This document shows positions 56,445-64,000 of a stretch of 64,000 nt of DNA, piece by piece. The stretch spans positions 1 to 64,000 of the forward strand of contig CAXKVR010000221.1 of assembly GCA_964058845.1 (NCBI GenBank), in the 5' to 3' direction. Source of the stretch: Carex sylvatica (taxonomy: Eukaryota; Streptophyta; Magnoliopsida; Poales; Cyperaceae). Every line of letters starts with the position of its first letter. The stretch's first letter is position 1. Under the pieces are notes generated by a model that was given only the letters and a program-made list of their open reading frames with translations, was not told the DNA's origin and made no database searches. The translations under genes and the position numbers were made by a program.

Positions 56445-57050
56445 AACACTGACTGGTTTTAAAGAAAACAGACAGTGTTTCTTGCTACCACTGACTGTTA
56501 TTTTACATTGAATAAGTCGTCGGTGATTTTTTGATCACATATCCTAAGTACACGGTAAATTTCATTTCCCGGATTTGAAACTCAAAATTTCGATCAGCCG
56601 CAAAATATTTTCCTTCTAATTTTATTTTCCATTCTAAAAACCACGAAGCTATAAAAATCACAAATCATCTCTCCTTCTAAACCCTCCTCTCACCTCAATA
56701 AGACGCGAAGCATTGGCCCGAGCACATACCCTAAGCCGCGTGAGTACTCCCCACCCAGTGCGAGCTCTCACCTCACTAAGTGGCGGAGCATTGGCCCGAG
56801 CACATACCCTAAGCCGCGTGAGTACTCCCCACCCAGCGCGAGCTCTCACCTCACTAAGCGGCAGAGCACTAGCCTGAGCACATACCCTAAGCCAAAAACC
56901 TAAACCGTGAGTTCTCCTGAGTACTCCCCACCGAGCGTGAGTACTCCCTACCGCGAAGCATTGGCAACAAAATCGACTGGTTATCAGCACAATTCAAAGT
57001 CAGGCACTGCTATCTCTTCAGATTCCTCCCTCTAGGTGCGTAAATTTTAT
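56445..57050. repeat. Third motif cluster followed by a 78-bp tandem repeat (about 3 copies)
   Basis: ACACTGACTGGTTTTAAAGAA and CAGTGTTTCTTG-type motifs (56,445-56,545) recur as at the left end. From 56,689 a 78-bp unit begins CTCACCTCA(A/C)TAAG and contains GCCCGAGCACATACCCTAAG and GTGAGTACTCCCCACCCAG. It repeats at 56,767 and 56,845, the third copy being partly changed. The 110-residue minus-strand frame over it is a tandem-repeat artefact (LRVCARANA repeats). By analogy with 51,139-51,520 this could be the promoter/leader of the second transposon gene. Confidence 0.75.
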
Positions 57051-57309
57051 TCCTCTTGCCAATAAGTAAGGTTTCAGATTTGTAGGGTACTGGTATTTAC
57101 CAGTAAGTAGGGTACTGGTAAATTCCATTATTCCCCTTATGGTACTGGTATTAACTCAAATAGAGGATATGGATTCACTCAATCAGTGATATGTCAAAAG
57201 TTTAGATGCATGACCTTACTCATTAACCTTTTCAATATCACCAGTCTTTGAACAAGAACAAATGTTAATCTTATATCCCCTTTCTGTTCACAATTTCATA
57301 TATATTCTT

Positions 57310-57795
57310 TTACCAATAATCCCTACATGAACAAACCCCATCCCTGAAATGGTGGAACTTCTTCACATTCCTCAAAACAATCTCCCTCCTTTCCATTTTT
57401 GAAAGAAACTTGGCTGTTTCATGGCAATCATTACAAACTCTAAGATTTTTGGTAACCCTAATTGTCATCCCTGGAGGCTTGCTTATTAAACCAAAACTAA
57501 TTGCCAATTTTTCGCTATGCCCACATAAAATCTTCTCTTTCTCTTCCTCCGCTACGTTATGTAAAACAGACGAGACATTGGGTATATAGCCATTTTTCTT
57601 CATCTTATCCCATAGACTAACTAAATACGAATGGATTCTAGAACTTTCCGGGTGTGACGACTCACCGGCCATAAATTGGTGGATCTGATTTCCTGATTCA
57701 ATCCAACTACAGCCTGGTTCCTTTTTGACATTGTTGAGGCGCATCATAGTTCTCACTTCTGTTTGTATGTACAGGTATGTACAAACAAGCTTCAC
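57310..57795 (-). pseudogene. Captured 3' end of a PPR-DYW gene (E/E+ and DYW domains)
   Basis: The minus-strand frame of 161 codons reads VRTMMRLNNVKKEPGCSWIE (end of the E motif), GNQIHQFMAGESSHPES (E+), then a full DYW deaminase domain: HSEKLAISFGLI (residues 93-104, zinc-binding His and catalytic Glu), NLRVCNDCHETAKFLSK with CxxC at 121-124, HHFRDGVCSCRDYW at the very end. DYW domains of plant pentatricopeptide proteins carry out C-to-U RNA editing in mitochondria and plastids. No PPR repeats lie upstream: homology stops near 57,745, so only the last part of the gene was taken. It lies in antisense orientation between the two genes of the large CACTA element, as expected for gene-fragment capture. 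The catalytic residues are intact, so the capture is not old or the source is close. Confidence 0.93.
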
Positions 57796-58217
57796 TGTTT
57801 GTATTTGCTTGAAAAACTGAATAAGGGCTTCTATTAGTGCTCAATGCCAAAACTGAATTAGGGCTTCTATTTGCTTGTATTAGTGCTTCTATTTATAAAT
57901 TATGAATAAATTTTTTAAAATCTCAAAAGTTTAATAGCTTAAGATGGAAAAAGTTCCATTGAGCATCGAAAAGGCTAGGGAAGAGAGGATCAACTCAAAC
58001 ACGGAGAGGATGAAACAACTTGACATTCACACAATCGCACACGATGTCAATGATTTATTGAAATGTCGAGTGAAGAGCAAGGTGTGGTTGGAGAAGGCAG
58101 CAGCCCTCGAAATCATTGTGGTACCAAAATTTTTTTTTTTTTTTGTGAGGAGGATTTTCAGAGCCGTGTCGAGGGTTTCGCCCCAAATTATAAGTTGATC
58201 TATTAAATTATGTAATT

Positions 58218-58600
58218 GCAGATATGCATGTAGAGGAGTATAATCCTTTAAATTCTACCGATGAATCAAGTAGTGAGGAGGAAGCACCACAAAAAAAGAA
58301 GAAAAAGAAGAGAAAGATAGATTCAAACCCTGCCATTCACTCGAGGTATATTTTCATCATAAGTTGTTGAAATTATTGAATAATGTTAATTACTTTCAAC
58401 TTAGTTCCCTTTAACTATTTTTTTGTGAAATTTATAAATTGTAGGGTTTGTGAAGATCAAGGTGTGGTAGGGGAAGGCAGCAGCCATCAAAATCTCATTG
58501 GAGTAAATCTGGGTAAACTTTTTAATCTACCTAATCCTTTAAATTCTCTTCAAGAAATACATTATGAATTGACCAAGTCTTATTTGGAATAAAATAAAAG
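58218..58600 (+). repeat. Duplicated exon segments of the second CACTA gene
   Basis: 58,222-58,345 (GTAGAGGAGTATAATCC ... AGTAGTGAGGAGGAAGCACC) parallels 58,944-59,030 (ATAGAGGAATACAATCC ... AGTGGTGAGGAGGAACCACC). 58,450-58,500 (GATCAAGGTGTGGTAGGGGA AGGCAGCAG, written with a gap) parallels 58,073-58,115. So two adjacent coding segments, or one exon pair, were duplicated in tandem and then diverged. Confidence 0.7.
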
Positions 58601-59909
58601 ATTTTGTTCAATTTCTAAAGACTTGATAAAAAATATTGAAAAGGTTTTGTTCAATTACTATCACATTGAGCTGCCTCCTGTAATAAATAAAAAAAACAAT
58701 TAATATCATACAAACTTTTAAAATTATTTCAGACATTTCTGGGTACGCAATGGATCAGACATGTCAGGTGTAGGCACCATAGTAATTTAAAACTTAAAAA
58801 TTAACAAAAGAGTTCATTTATAAGTGCAAAATTTAGTGAATTGATCAAACAAAAAGCAAAGTTTGCTTGATCTCACAAACATTTCTTAATTTTGTACATA
58901 TTCATAGATTTCAATATGTACCAATGGTTCTGATTTTATAGAGATGGATATAGAGGAATACAATCCTTCAACATCTTCTGATTCATCGAGTGGTGAGGAG
59001 GAACCACCACAAAAAAAGACGAGGGGTCGGACCACTTGTGCTAATTTAGGAAATAGGTCTAATATACGTATCAGGTTTAATAGGCATGGGCATCCAAAGG
59101 GTAAAATGTTGAGCAAATACTTGACTTACGTGGCAACGGTGACAAAAGAGAGAATTCCTATCACTATTAAGAATTGGAAGAAAGTTGACATAAAGTTGAA
59201 GGAAGAGTGTTGGGAGAAGATAAAGGTACAACCACTAGTGGAAAAATAGGAATCAGGATCGGCCTATCTAGATCGGCTATATGAAACAACCGATACTAGT
59301 ATCTATCTAGATCGGTTTTCTGAACAAAATCGATCCTAATAGTTAATCAGATCGGATTTTTTAAACAACTGATCCTAATACTTTTTTTTTAAAGTTGGTT
59401 CATTATTATCAAGATGGTTGTTTAAACTTCTCGAGTCAAAAATTAGATAACCTTCTCGAGTCCAAAATTAATTTGTTTAAACAACTGATCCTCATACTTT
59501 TTTTAAAAAAGTTAATTAGATAACCTTCTCGAGTCAAAAATTAATTTGTCAATCAATTTGTTCATTATTATCAAGATGGTTGTTTAAACTTATTATTTGT
59601 TTGTGTTACATCTTTCTATGCTTCCTTATATCTGTTTGTTGTTCTGAAAAATGAAAAATAATCATGCTATTTAAATTTTTTTATTAAGTTGGGATGCTTC
59701 TGGCTGATCAAAGTAACAGCTCTGTTAATATTTTTTGGCCTCTATAATTTAAGAGAAATCTAAATTAAACTAATGATCCATATAATTGGAGTTGAATTTC
59801 TCAAATTTGAATAACAGAGATAATAAAGTATATATTCAATTAAATTAGAATATTTGGATTTTAGGTTTTAGAATATTGTAAAACATAAAATAATATACAA
59901 AAAAATGAG

Positions 59910-60299
59910 TAGAACTAGGGTGTTCTTAAGTTCATCAAGTCCCTTGGTGAATTCAAGTCTAAAATTCATCAAATCGATTTCAAATAACGAATCCAAACCG
60001 TTTAAACCCGCTTACCTTACGAGTGATGCGTCTACATGTAAAAACTTTAAACATTCGAATTAATTTACTATAAAGTCAATCAGTCAAAAAACATTCAAAA
60101 AATGAATGCATCAAAATTAATTTATTAAACTTCTAATTTTTGGCCACTTGACTTTATACTAAAATAATTCGAATGTTTAAAATTTTCAAACGTAGACTCA
60201 TCGCTCATAAGATAGGCAAGTCTCAATGGTCCAGATTCATAATTTGAAGCCAATTTAACGGGTTTTAGACTTGAGTTAACCAAGAACACCCTAGTTCTA
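59910..60299. mobile_element. Foldback/MITE-like hairpin element A
   Basis: TAGAACTAGGGTGTTCTT at 59,910 is matched in inverse by AAGAACACCCTAGTTCTA ending at 60,299. The arms pair again at TTACGAGTGATGCGTCTACA against CGTAGACTCATCGCTCATAA and at CATTCGAATTAATTTA-type sequence, giving a hairpin of about 390 nt with a loop near 60,100. No coding sequence. Inner parts resemble the repeats at 519-1080. Confidence 0.75.
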
Positions 60300-60302
60300 G
60301 TC

Positions 60303-60720
60303 TAAAAATGAGGAGGGTTCCAAACTTACAATGCCTCATGCCTTTCATATTTCATCATATCTCATATTTTATATCTTCATTTTCAAAGTCCAACTTGTCA
60401 TTCCGAACCGTTCAACATGATATATATATTAAAATATGGTTAGGGGTGAAATTTTATAATTTTGAATTTTTTACTATTTTTTAAGATGGGTAGAAAATCA
60501 CTGTTTTTTTAACGGTTCAAAAACAGTGATTTTGTACCTATCTTAAAAATTAGTAAAAAAATTTTAAAAAAATTTAAAATTTTATCTCGATGCATATTTT
60601 AGTACAAATATTATGTTGAATGGTTCCGATCAACAATTTGAACTTTGAAAATAAAAATATAAAATATCAGTTATGATGAGATATGAAAAAGATAAGGCAT
60701 TGGAACCCTCCTCTCTAAAA
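60303..60720. mobile_element. Foldback/MITE-like hairpin element B
   Basis: TAAAAATGAGGAGGGTTCCA at about 60,303 is inverted at TGGAACCCTCCTCTCTAAAA ending at 60,720. Further pairs are TTTCATCATATCTCATATTTT with AAAATATCAGTTATGATGAGA (each quoted at 20-21 nt scale; core ATCATATCTCATATTTT), CCGAACCGTTCAACAT with ATGTTGAATGGTTCCG, and, at the tip, AAAATCACTGTTTTTT around AACGGTTC with AAAAACAGTGATTTT. The whole 418 nt is thus one imperfect palindrome with no coding sequence. It lies next to element A. Confidence 0.78.
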
Positions 60721-60834
60721 AATATATATTAAGCAGATATTTGTCTCTCACGAAGATGTTCAATGCAAATATTAAGTACAATAGATTTTCGGATATTTTT
60801 ATTTTTACCCATTCTTCAATATATTTTATTAAAA

Positions 60835-61110
60835 AAAAGTATTAGGATCGGTTGTTAATAAAAAATCGATCATAATAGTACTATTAGGATCGGTTATTTG
60901 AAACAACCGATCCTAATACTTTTTTTTTTGCAGAACCAACTTTAAAAAAAAAAAATTATTAGGATTGATTTTTTATTAAACCGATCCTAATTTTTTTTTT
61001 TAAGTTGGTTCTGCAAAAAAAAAAGTACTAGGATCGGTTTTTTATTAACAACCGATCCTAATAGTACTATTTGGATTGGTTATTTAAAACAACCGATCCT
61101 GATAACTCCC
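60835..61110. repeat. GGATCGGTT/AACCGATCC palindrome cluster
   Basis: Repeated inverted pairs such as AGGATCGGTTATTTGAAACA followed by ACCGATCCTAATAC, separated by T or A runs and AAGTTGGTTCTGCAAAAAAA or its complement. The same motif forms the end regions of the 59,233-62,531 element. A cluster in the middle of an element may mark a former end or a second nested copy. Confidence 0.85.
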
Positions 61111-61345
61111 TATATAATCTACTTAGGGTTCTTATTTTCATTTCGCGCCTCTCATTTTCAACTAAGCGTCTCTCTCTGTGTCTCCGTCTCTCCCTCTCAA
61201 ATCCTCAGTCCTCTGTGTGTGTCTCTCGCTCTGTCTTCGTCTCTCCCCCTCCTCCGTGTCTCTCTCTCTCCATCTCTTCCTCTCAAAGCCGAGCCTCTCA
61301 ATTGTGTCAGTTTTTAATTTTTTTTAATGTTTCAAAAATTAATTA
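61095..61345 (+). promoter_or_regulatory. Putative promoter and CT-rich leader inside the small CACTA
   Basis: ACTCCCTATATAATCTACTT at about 61,105 offers a TATA-like box. It is followed by a strongly CT-rich stretch (TCTCTCTGTGTCTCCGTCTC and similar) to about 61,290, the composition seen in the leaders at 51,290-51,520 and 56,640-56,700. A 91-codon frame over it is low complexity (Ser/Leu-rich) and not a credible protein. Confidence 0.4.
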
Positions 61346-61909
61346 ATGGTGTTTGTATATTGTTTTACAGTCTTGAGGACATCTCGCTCAAGTTACTTAA
61401 TCATCCGGCCGATCAACTATCACGGTATTAGCTTTATCTAATTTTCTCATTATTATACTTTTAAAAACACATTTTTTTTTGTATTTTTTATTGGAAAATA
61501 TTTTTCCATCTAATTGTTACATTTGTTTTTGTTTTTCGGGTCTTTTCTAATCTCAACTGATGTGATTGCAAAAGAGGTAATTATTTTTTTATTGTTGTGC
61601 TTTATATTAATTGCATAAATGTGTGTTAATTGAAAAAATAGCTCAATTTGTCACTTGTATGTTTGTTAATTAAATTTTTTTGGATTCAAATTTCTTGTTA
61701 TAATATGTAATGCTTCACAAAACTTTGTATGAACATGAATTTTTTGTAATAATTTAAGATGTGTTTGATATTTAATTTAGGATGTGTATATGATATTTGA
61801 TTATTACTTCTTACTGTGCAAAAAACAAAAAATTTAGGGTGCTGGCCAGCAAAATATATATGGAAGCTAGTCAAATAAATAAAAATATTTTTTTTAGCTT
61901 CAATAAAAC

Positions 61910-62520
61910 ATCAGGATCGGTTATTTTAAAATAACCGATCCTAATTCTAAAAAAAAAAAAAAAACTTTTAGGATTGGTTGTTTAAAATAACCGATTTGAA
62001 AAGTGTGTTTTTTTTTTCCAGAACCAACTTAAAAAAAAGTATTAGGATCGGTTGTTAATAAAAAATCGATCCTAAAAGTTTTTTTTTTTTTTAAGTTGGT
62101 TCTGCAAAAAAAACACACTTTTAGGATCGGTTATTTTAAACAACCGATCCTAAAAGTTTTTTTTTTTTTATAAAGTTGGTTCTGCAAAAAAAAAGTATTA
62201 GGATCGGTTGTTTTGTTTAAACAACCGATCCTGATAGTTTCTATTTGGATCGGTTATTTAACCGATCCAGATTATTATGGTATCAGTATCGCCTTCATCA
62301 GGATTGGTTGTATTCTGATACTAATATGCGTATATAACCGATCCAATAACCGATCCAGATTATTATGGTATCAGTATCGCTTTCATCAGGATCGGTTGTA
62401 TTCTGATACTAATATGCGTATATAACCGATCCAGATTATTATGGTATCAGTATCGCTTTCATCATGATCGGTTGTATTCCGATACTAATATGCGTATATA
62501 ACCGATCCTGATTCCATATT
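61910..62520. repeat. Right subterminal repeats with a 76-bp tandem repeat (3 copies)
   Basis: GGATCGGTT/AACCGATCC palindromes run from 61,915 to 62,265. Then GATTATTATGGTATCAGTAT begins units at about 62,270, 62,358 and 62,434: a 76-bp period, the first unit longer by 12 bp. Each ends TATGCGTATATAACCGATCC. The array abuts the right terminus. Confidence 0.88.
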
Positions 62521-63839
62521 TTCCACTAGTGAACCTAGGTTCAAAATATTAAAAATCCTTTTGAATATAATTTTACATTTAAATATTGTGTAATTATTTG
62601 AAATGCAGCAATTTTAGGGCATAAAGACAGAAAGAGGCTTCAAGCATGCAACAAAGAAAATGAATTTAGCATGGAAAAATTTTAAGAGTGACCTCGTAAA
62701 TGATTACATGAGCGTAGACAAAGAACCATTCAGCAAATACAATTGGATAAGCTCACAATGTTGGAAAGAATTTGTGAGGCAAAAGTCGATGGAAGAGTTT
62801 CAGGTACTATTTAATCAAATCATTATTTATCATATATTTTCTTCATTTCTTTTTAATTATACCTAACATGCATGTTTCCTTTGATTGCAGAAATTAAGTA
62901 AGAATAATCTCACAATGTGCAAGAGGAATGACAACCCACACCGCTTAGGATCCCGTGGATACGATGTGAAAAAACGCATGTGGAATAAAAAATTCAAAGA
63001 AAACTCTGTTGATTTGGCACCTATCCTAGATATAAAGAATCAAAGGAACCAATTTTATGTATTGGGACGAATGGTAACAACACTAGATGGGACTCTTGAG
63101 GCCCTTCCAAAGACCAAGCTCTAATAGAGACCATTGTAAGTGCTGATTTGACCTGATTTCATAGTGTTTTTGTTTTTCAGATTTTTTTTCTTTTGAAAAA
63201 AAAATCTGGCTATGTTAGACAGCAAACTACAAAAAAGTAAGTACAAACAAAAATAAAATAAAAATTATAATAGGTATAACATTATCAAGTATTACCTATG
63301 GCCTTAATGTCTCGTGTCTAAATTATTTGACATAAAGTTATTTTAATGTAAAAGATTTCAACCTAATTAATCTACAGAAGTAAAGTATTCAACAAAATTT
63401 CAGCTCTAATAATGCTTGTAATAAACTTAAAAAGGGTAAAAAGAATCATATATATGCTTGATTTGGGGCAAGTTATCCAACCTTCTTGACATTTGTTATA
63501 TATTTCCAACAGAAAGACACACAACAAAAGGTCGACTCAGGGGACCTCGAAGTAAGTGGCTCGAGTGATGTTCTCACGCTTTCTCTAGGGAACCCGGAAC
63601 ATTCAGGTCGGACGAGGGGTCTTGGGGTGCACGTGACTAGGAAACAAGGCTTAAATATCCTTAGGCCGCCGAGAAAGAGGGGATTTAACCAAGCCGATAT
63701 GAAGGCTTTTGCGGAGGAGATACAAAGACAATGTTACGCAAAAGTGAGGGAGGAGATGGAGCAAATGTTTGAGCAATTAAGGGATATGCGGGCTGAACTA
63801 CTTGCTGAGCTCAAAATGCAACAAGCTACGTCAGATTAA

Positions 63840-64000
63840 AACAGTCTGGGATTCCGTCGCAGCAGTTAACATTCTAATGCAGTTGCAACAAGCCCTCTGG
63901 ATTCGATTCAGGTATTTATACTTTTATTTACAACTAAAACTTGAAAGTGATAGTATTTTCTTCAATTAACAAATGTACTACATTGTCTAACTTAGGTTTT
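63840..64000. other. Window end, non-coding
   Basis: After the stop of the last CACTA exon (63,837-63,839) the sequence TTCGATTCAGGTATTTATA near 63,904 may be another splice donor. No transposon terminus is seen before the window ends. Confidence 0.4.

Larger units (their letters stand above)
59233..62531. mobile_element. Non-autonomous 3.3-kb CACTA element with AAC target duplication
   Basis: The left terminus CACTAGTGGAAAAATAGGAA at 59,233 and the right terminus, read inverted from 62,531, CACTAGTGGAAAATATGGAA, then ATCAGGATCGG on both sides, are matching terminal inverted repeats. AAC stands directly before (59,230-59,232) and after (62,532-62,534), the 3-bp duplication of CACTA elements. 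The interior has no transposase. It has three clusters of GGATCGGTTnnnAACCGATCC palindromes (59,263-59,395, 60,835-61,110, 61,910-62,520), a CT-rich leader (61,110-61,330) and two hairpin elements. It inserted 8 nt after an exon end of the surrounding CACTA gene, leaving donor and acceptor intact. Confidence 0.93.
57944..63839 (+). pseudogene. Second CACTA gene (Transposase_24-like/TNPA-like), spliced, interrupted by a small CACTA in an intron
   Basis: A first exon-like piece at 57,944 (MEKVPLSIEKAREERINSNT...DIHTIAHDVNDLLKC) resembles the N-terminus of CACTA accessory proteins. Well-supported downstream exons are 58,944-59,225 (MDIEEYNPSTSSDSSSGEEE, then GHPKGKMLSKYLTYVATVTK, ending CWEKIK with donor AAG/GTACAA), 62,618-62,803 (GIKTERGFKHATKKMNLAWK ... 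KSMEEFQ), 62,891-63,124 (KLSKNNLTMCKRNDNPHRLG ... LPKTKL) and 63,513-63,839 (a Glu/Met-rich coiled coil EEMEQMFEQLRDMRAELLAE). The exons join in phase. Such proteins bind subterminal motifs or assist transposition; that role is from the family, not seen here. The stop at 63,122-63,124 may be real, with the last exon used in another splice form. The upstream exons are duplicated (58,218-58,600), so the true start is unclear. It may be partly intact. Confidence 0.7.
41863..64000 (+). mobile_element. Large CACTA (En/Spm) transposon, left end inside the window, right end beyond it
   Basis: CACTAGTACAAAAAACCCC at 41,863 is a CACTA-type terminus, preceded by ACT as candidate target triplet. It is followed by many inverted copies of CAACACTGACTGTTTTT / CAGTCAGTGTTG (to about 42,330). 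The same motif reappears at 51,139-51,225 and 56,445-56,545. Downstream, all on the plus strand, are a TNP2-type transposase (52,666-55,446) and a second, spliced transposon gene (57,944-63,839). An LTR retrotransposon (42,546-50,604) and a small CACTA (59,233-62,531) are inserted in it, and a PPR gene fragment lies between its genes. No copy of the right terminus is seen before 64,000. Confidence 0.8.

Noticed and set aside
56658..56990. 110-codon minus-strand frame
   Set aside because: Made of a 78-bp tandem DNA repeat in a probable leader region.
57310..57795. Functional host PPR gene
   Set aside because: No PPR repeats upstream; the fragment is enclosed between genes of a CACTA element and homology ends abruptly near 57,745.
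61071..61346. 91-codon Ser/Leu-rich frame
   Set aside because: CT-rich leader sequence inside the small CACTA; low complexity, no domain.

Overview
This window is plant nuclear DNA, most likely from a eudicot: AT-rich, with GT-AG introns and no compact operons. The sequence does not fix the species. It is a repeat-rich intergenic block. I see no clearly functional host gene; every host-like coding piece is a fragment or a broken copy. The coding capacity belongs almost entirely to transposable elements, several inserted inside one another.

Left part (1-13,500): subterminal-type repeats and a foldback repeat; a Pack-MULE-like element (2515-3230) carrying a malate dehydrogenase fragment; a ZIP metal-transporter pseudogene whose exons 2-4 are on the plus strand (3336-4454) and whose exon 1 lies downstream on the minus strand (5200-5490); a decayed Ty1/copia element with both LTRs (5939-8818); and a decayed Mutator-like transposase on the minus strand (about 9790-12,446).

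Middle (13,500-41,860): a long stretch with no coding signal; an LTR of the same lineage as the large gag-pro element (about 20,278-22,008), sitting in a broken CACTA accessory gene (minus strand, to 24,323); a 9.5-kb tandem array of an 81-bp unit, roughly 117 copies (25,568-35,055); a decayed Athila/Tat-like gag-protease element (35,829-39,257); and an isolated CACTA terminus with a 36-bp minisatellite (39,283-40,412).

Right part (41,863 to the window end): one large CACTA element whose right end is beyond the window. It carries a TNP2-type transposase with a missing core and several breaks, a captured 3' end of a PPR-DYW gene, and a spliced second transposon gene. Two later insertions sit inside it. 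One is a very young 8.06-kb LTR retrotransposon on the minus strand (42,546-50,604, target duplication GGATT). It has near-identical LTRs, a tRNA-Asp primer site and an intact 953-residue gag-protease frame, but no reverse transcriptase or integrase. The other is a 3.3-kb non-autonomous CACTA (59,233-62,531, target duplication AAC) in an intron of the second transposon gene; it holds two long-hairpin foldback elements.

Order of events that can be read: host CACTA first, then the gag-pro element and the small CACTA into it. The points most worth following up are the non-autonomous gag-pro element with its GTGCGG/CCGCAC palindromic minisatellite in both LTR and coding region, the 81-bp satellite, the gene-fragment captures and the split ZIP pseudogene.
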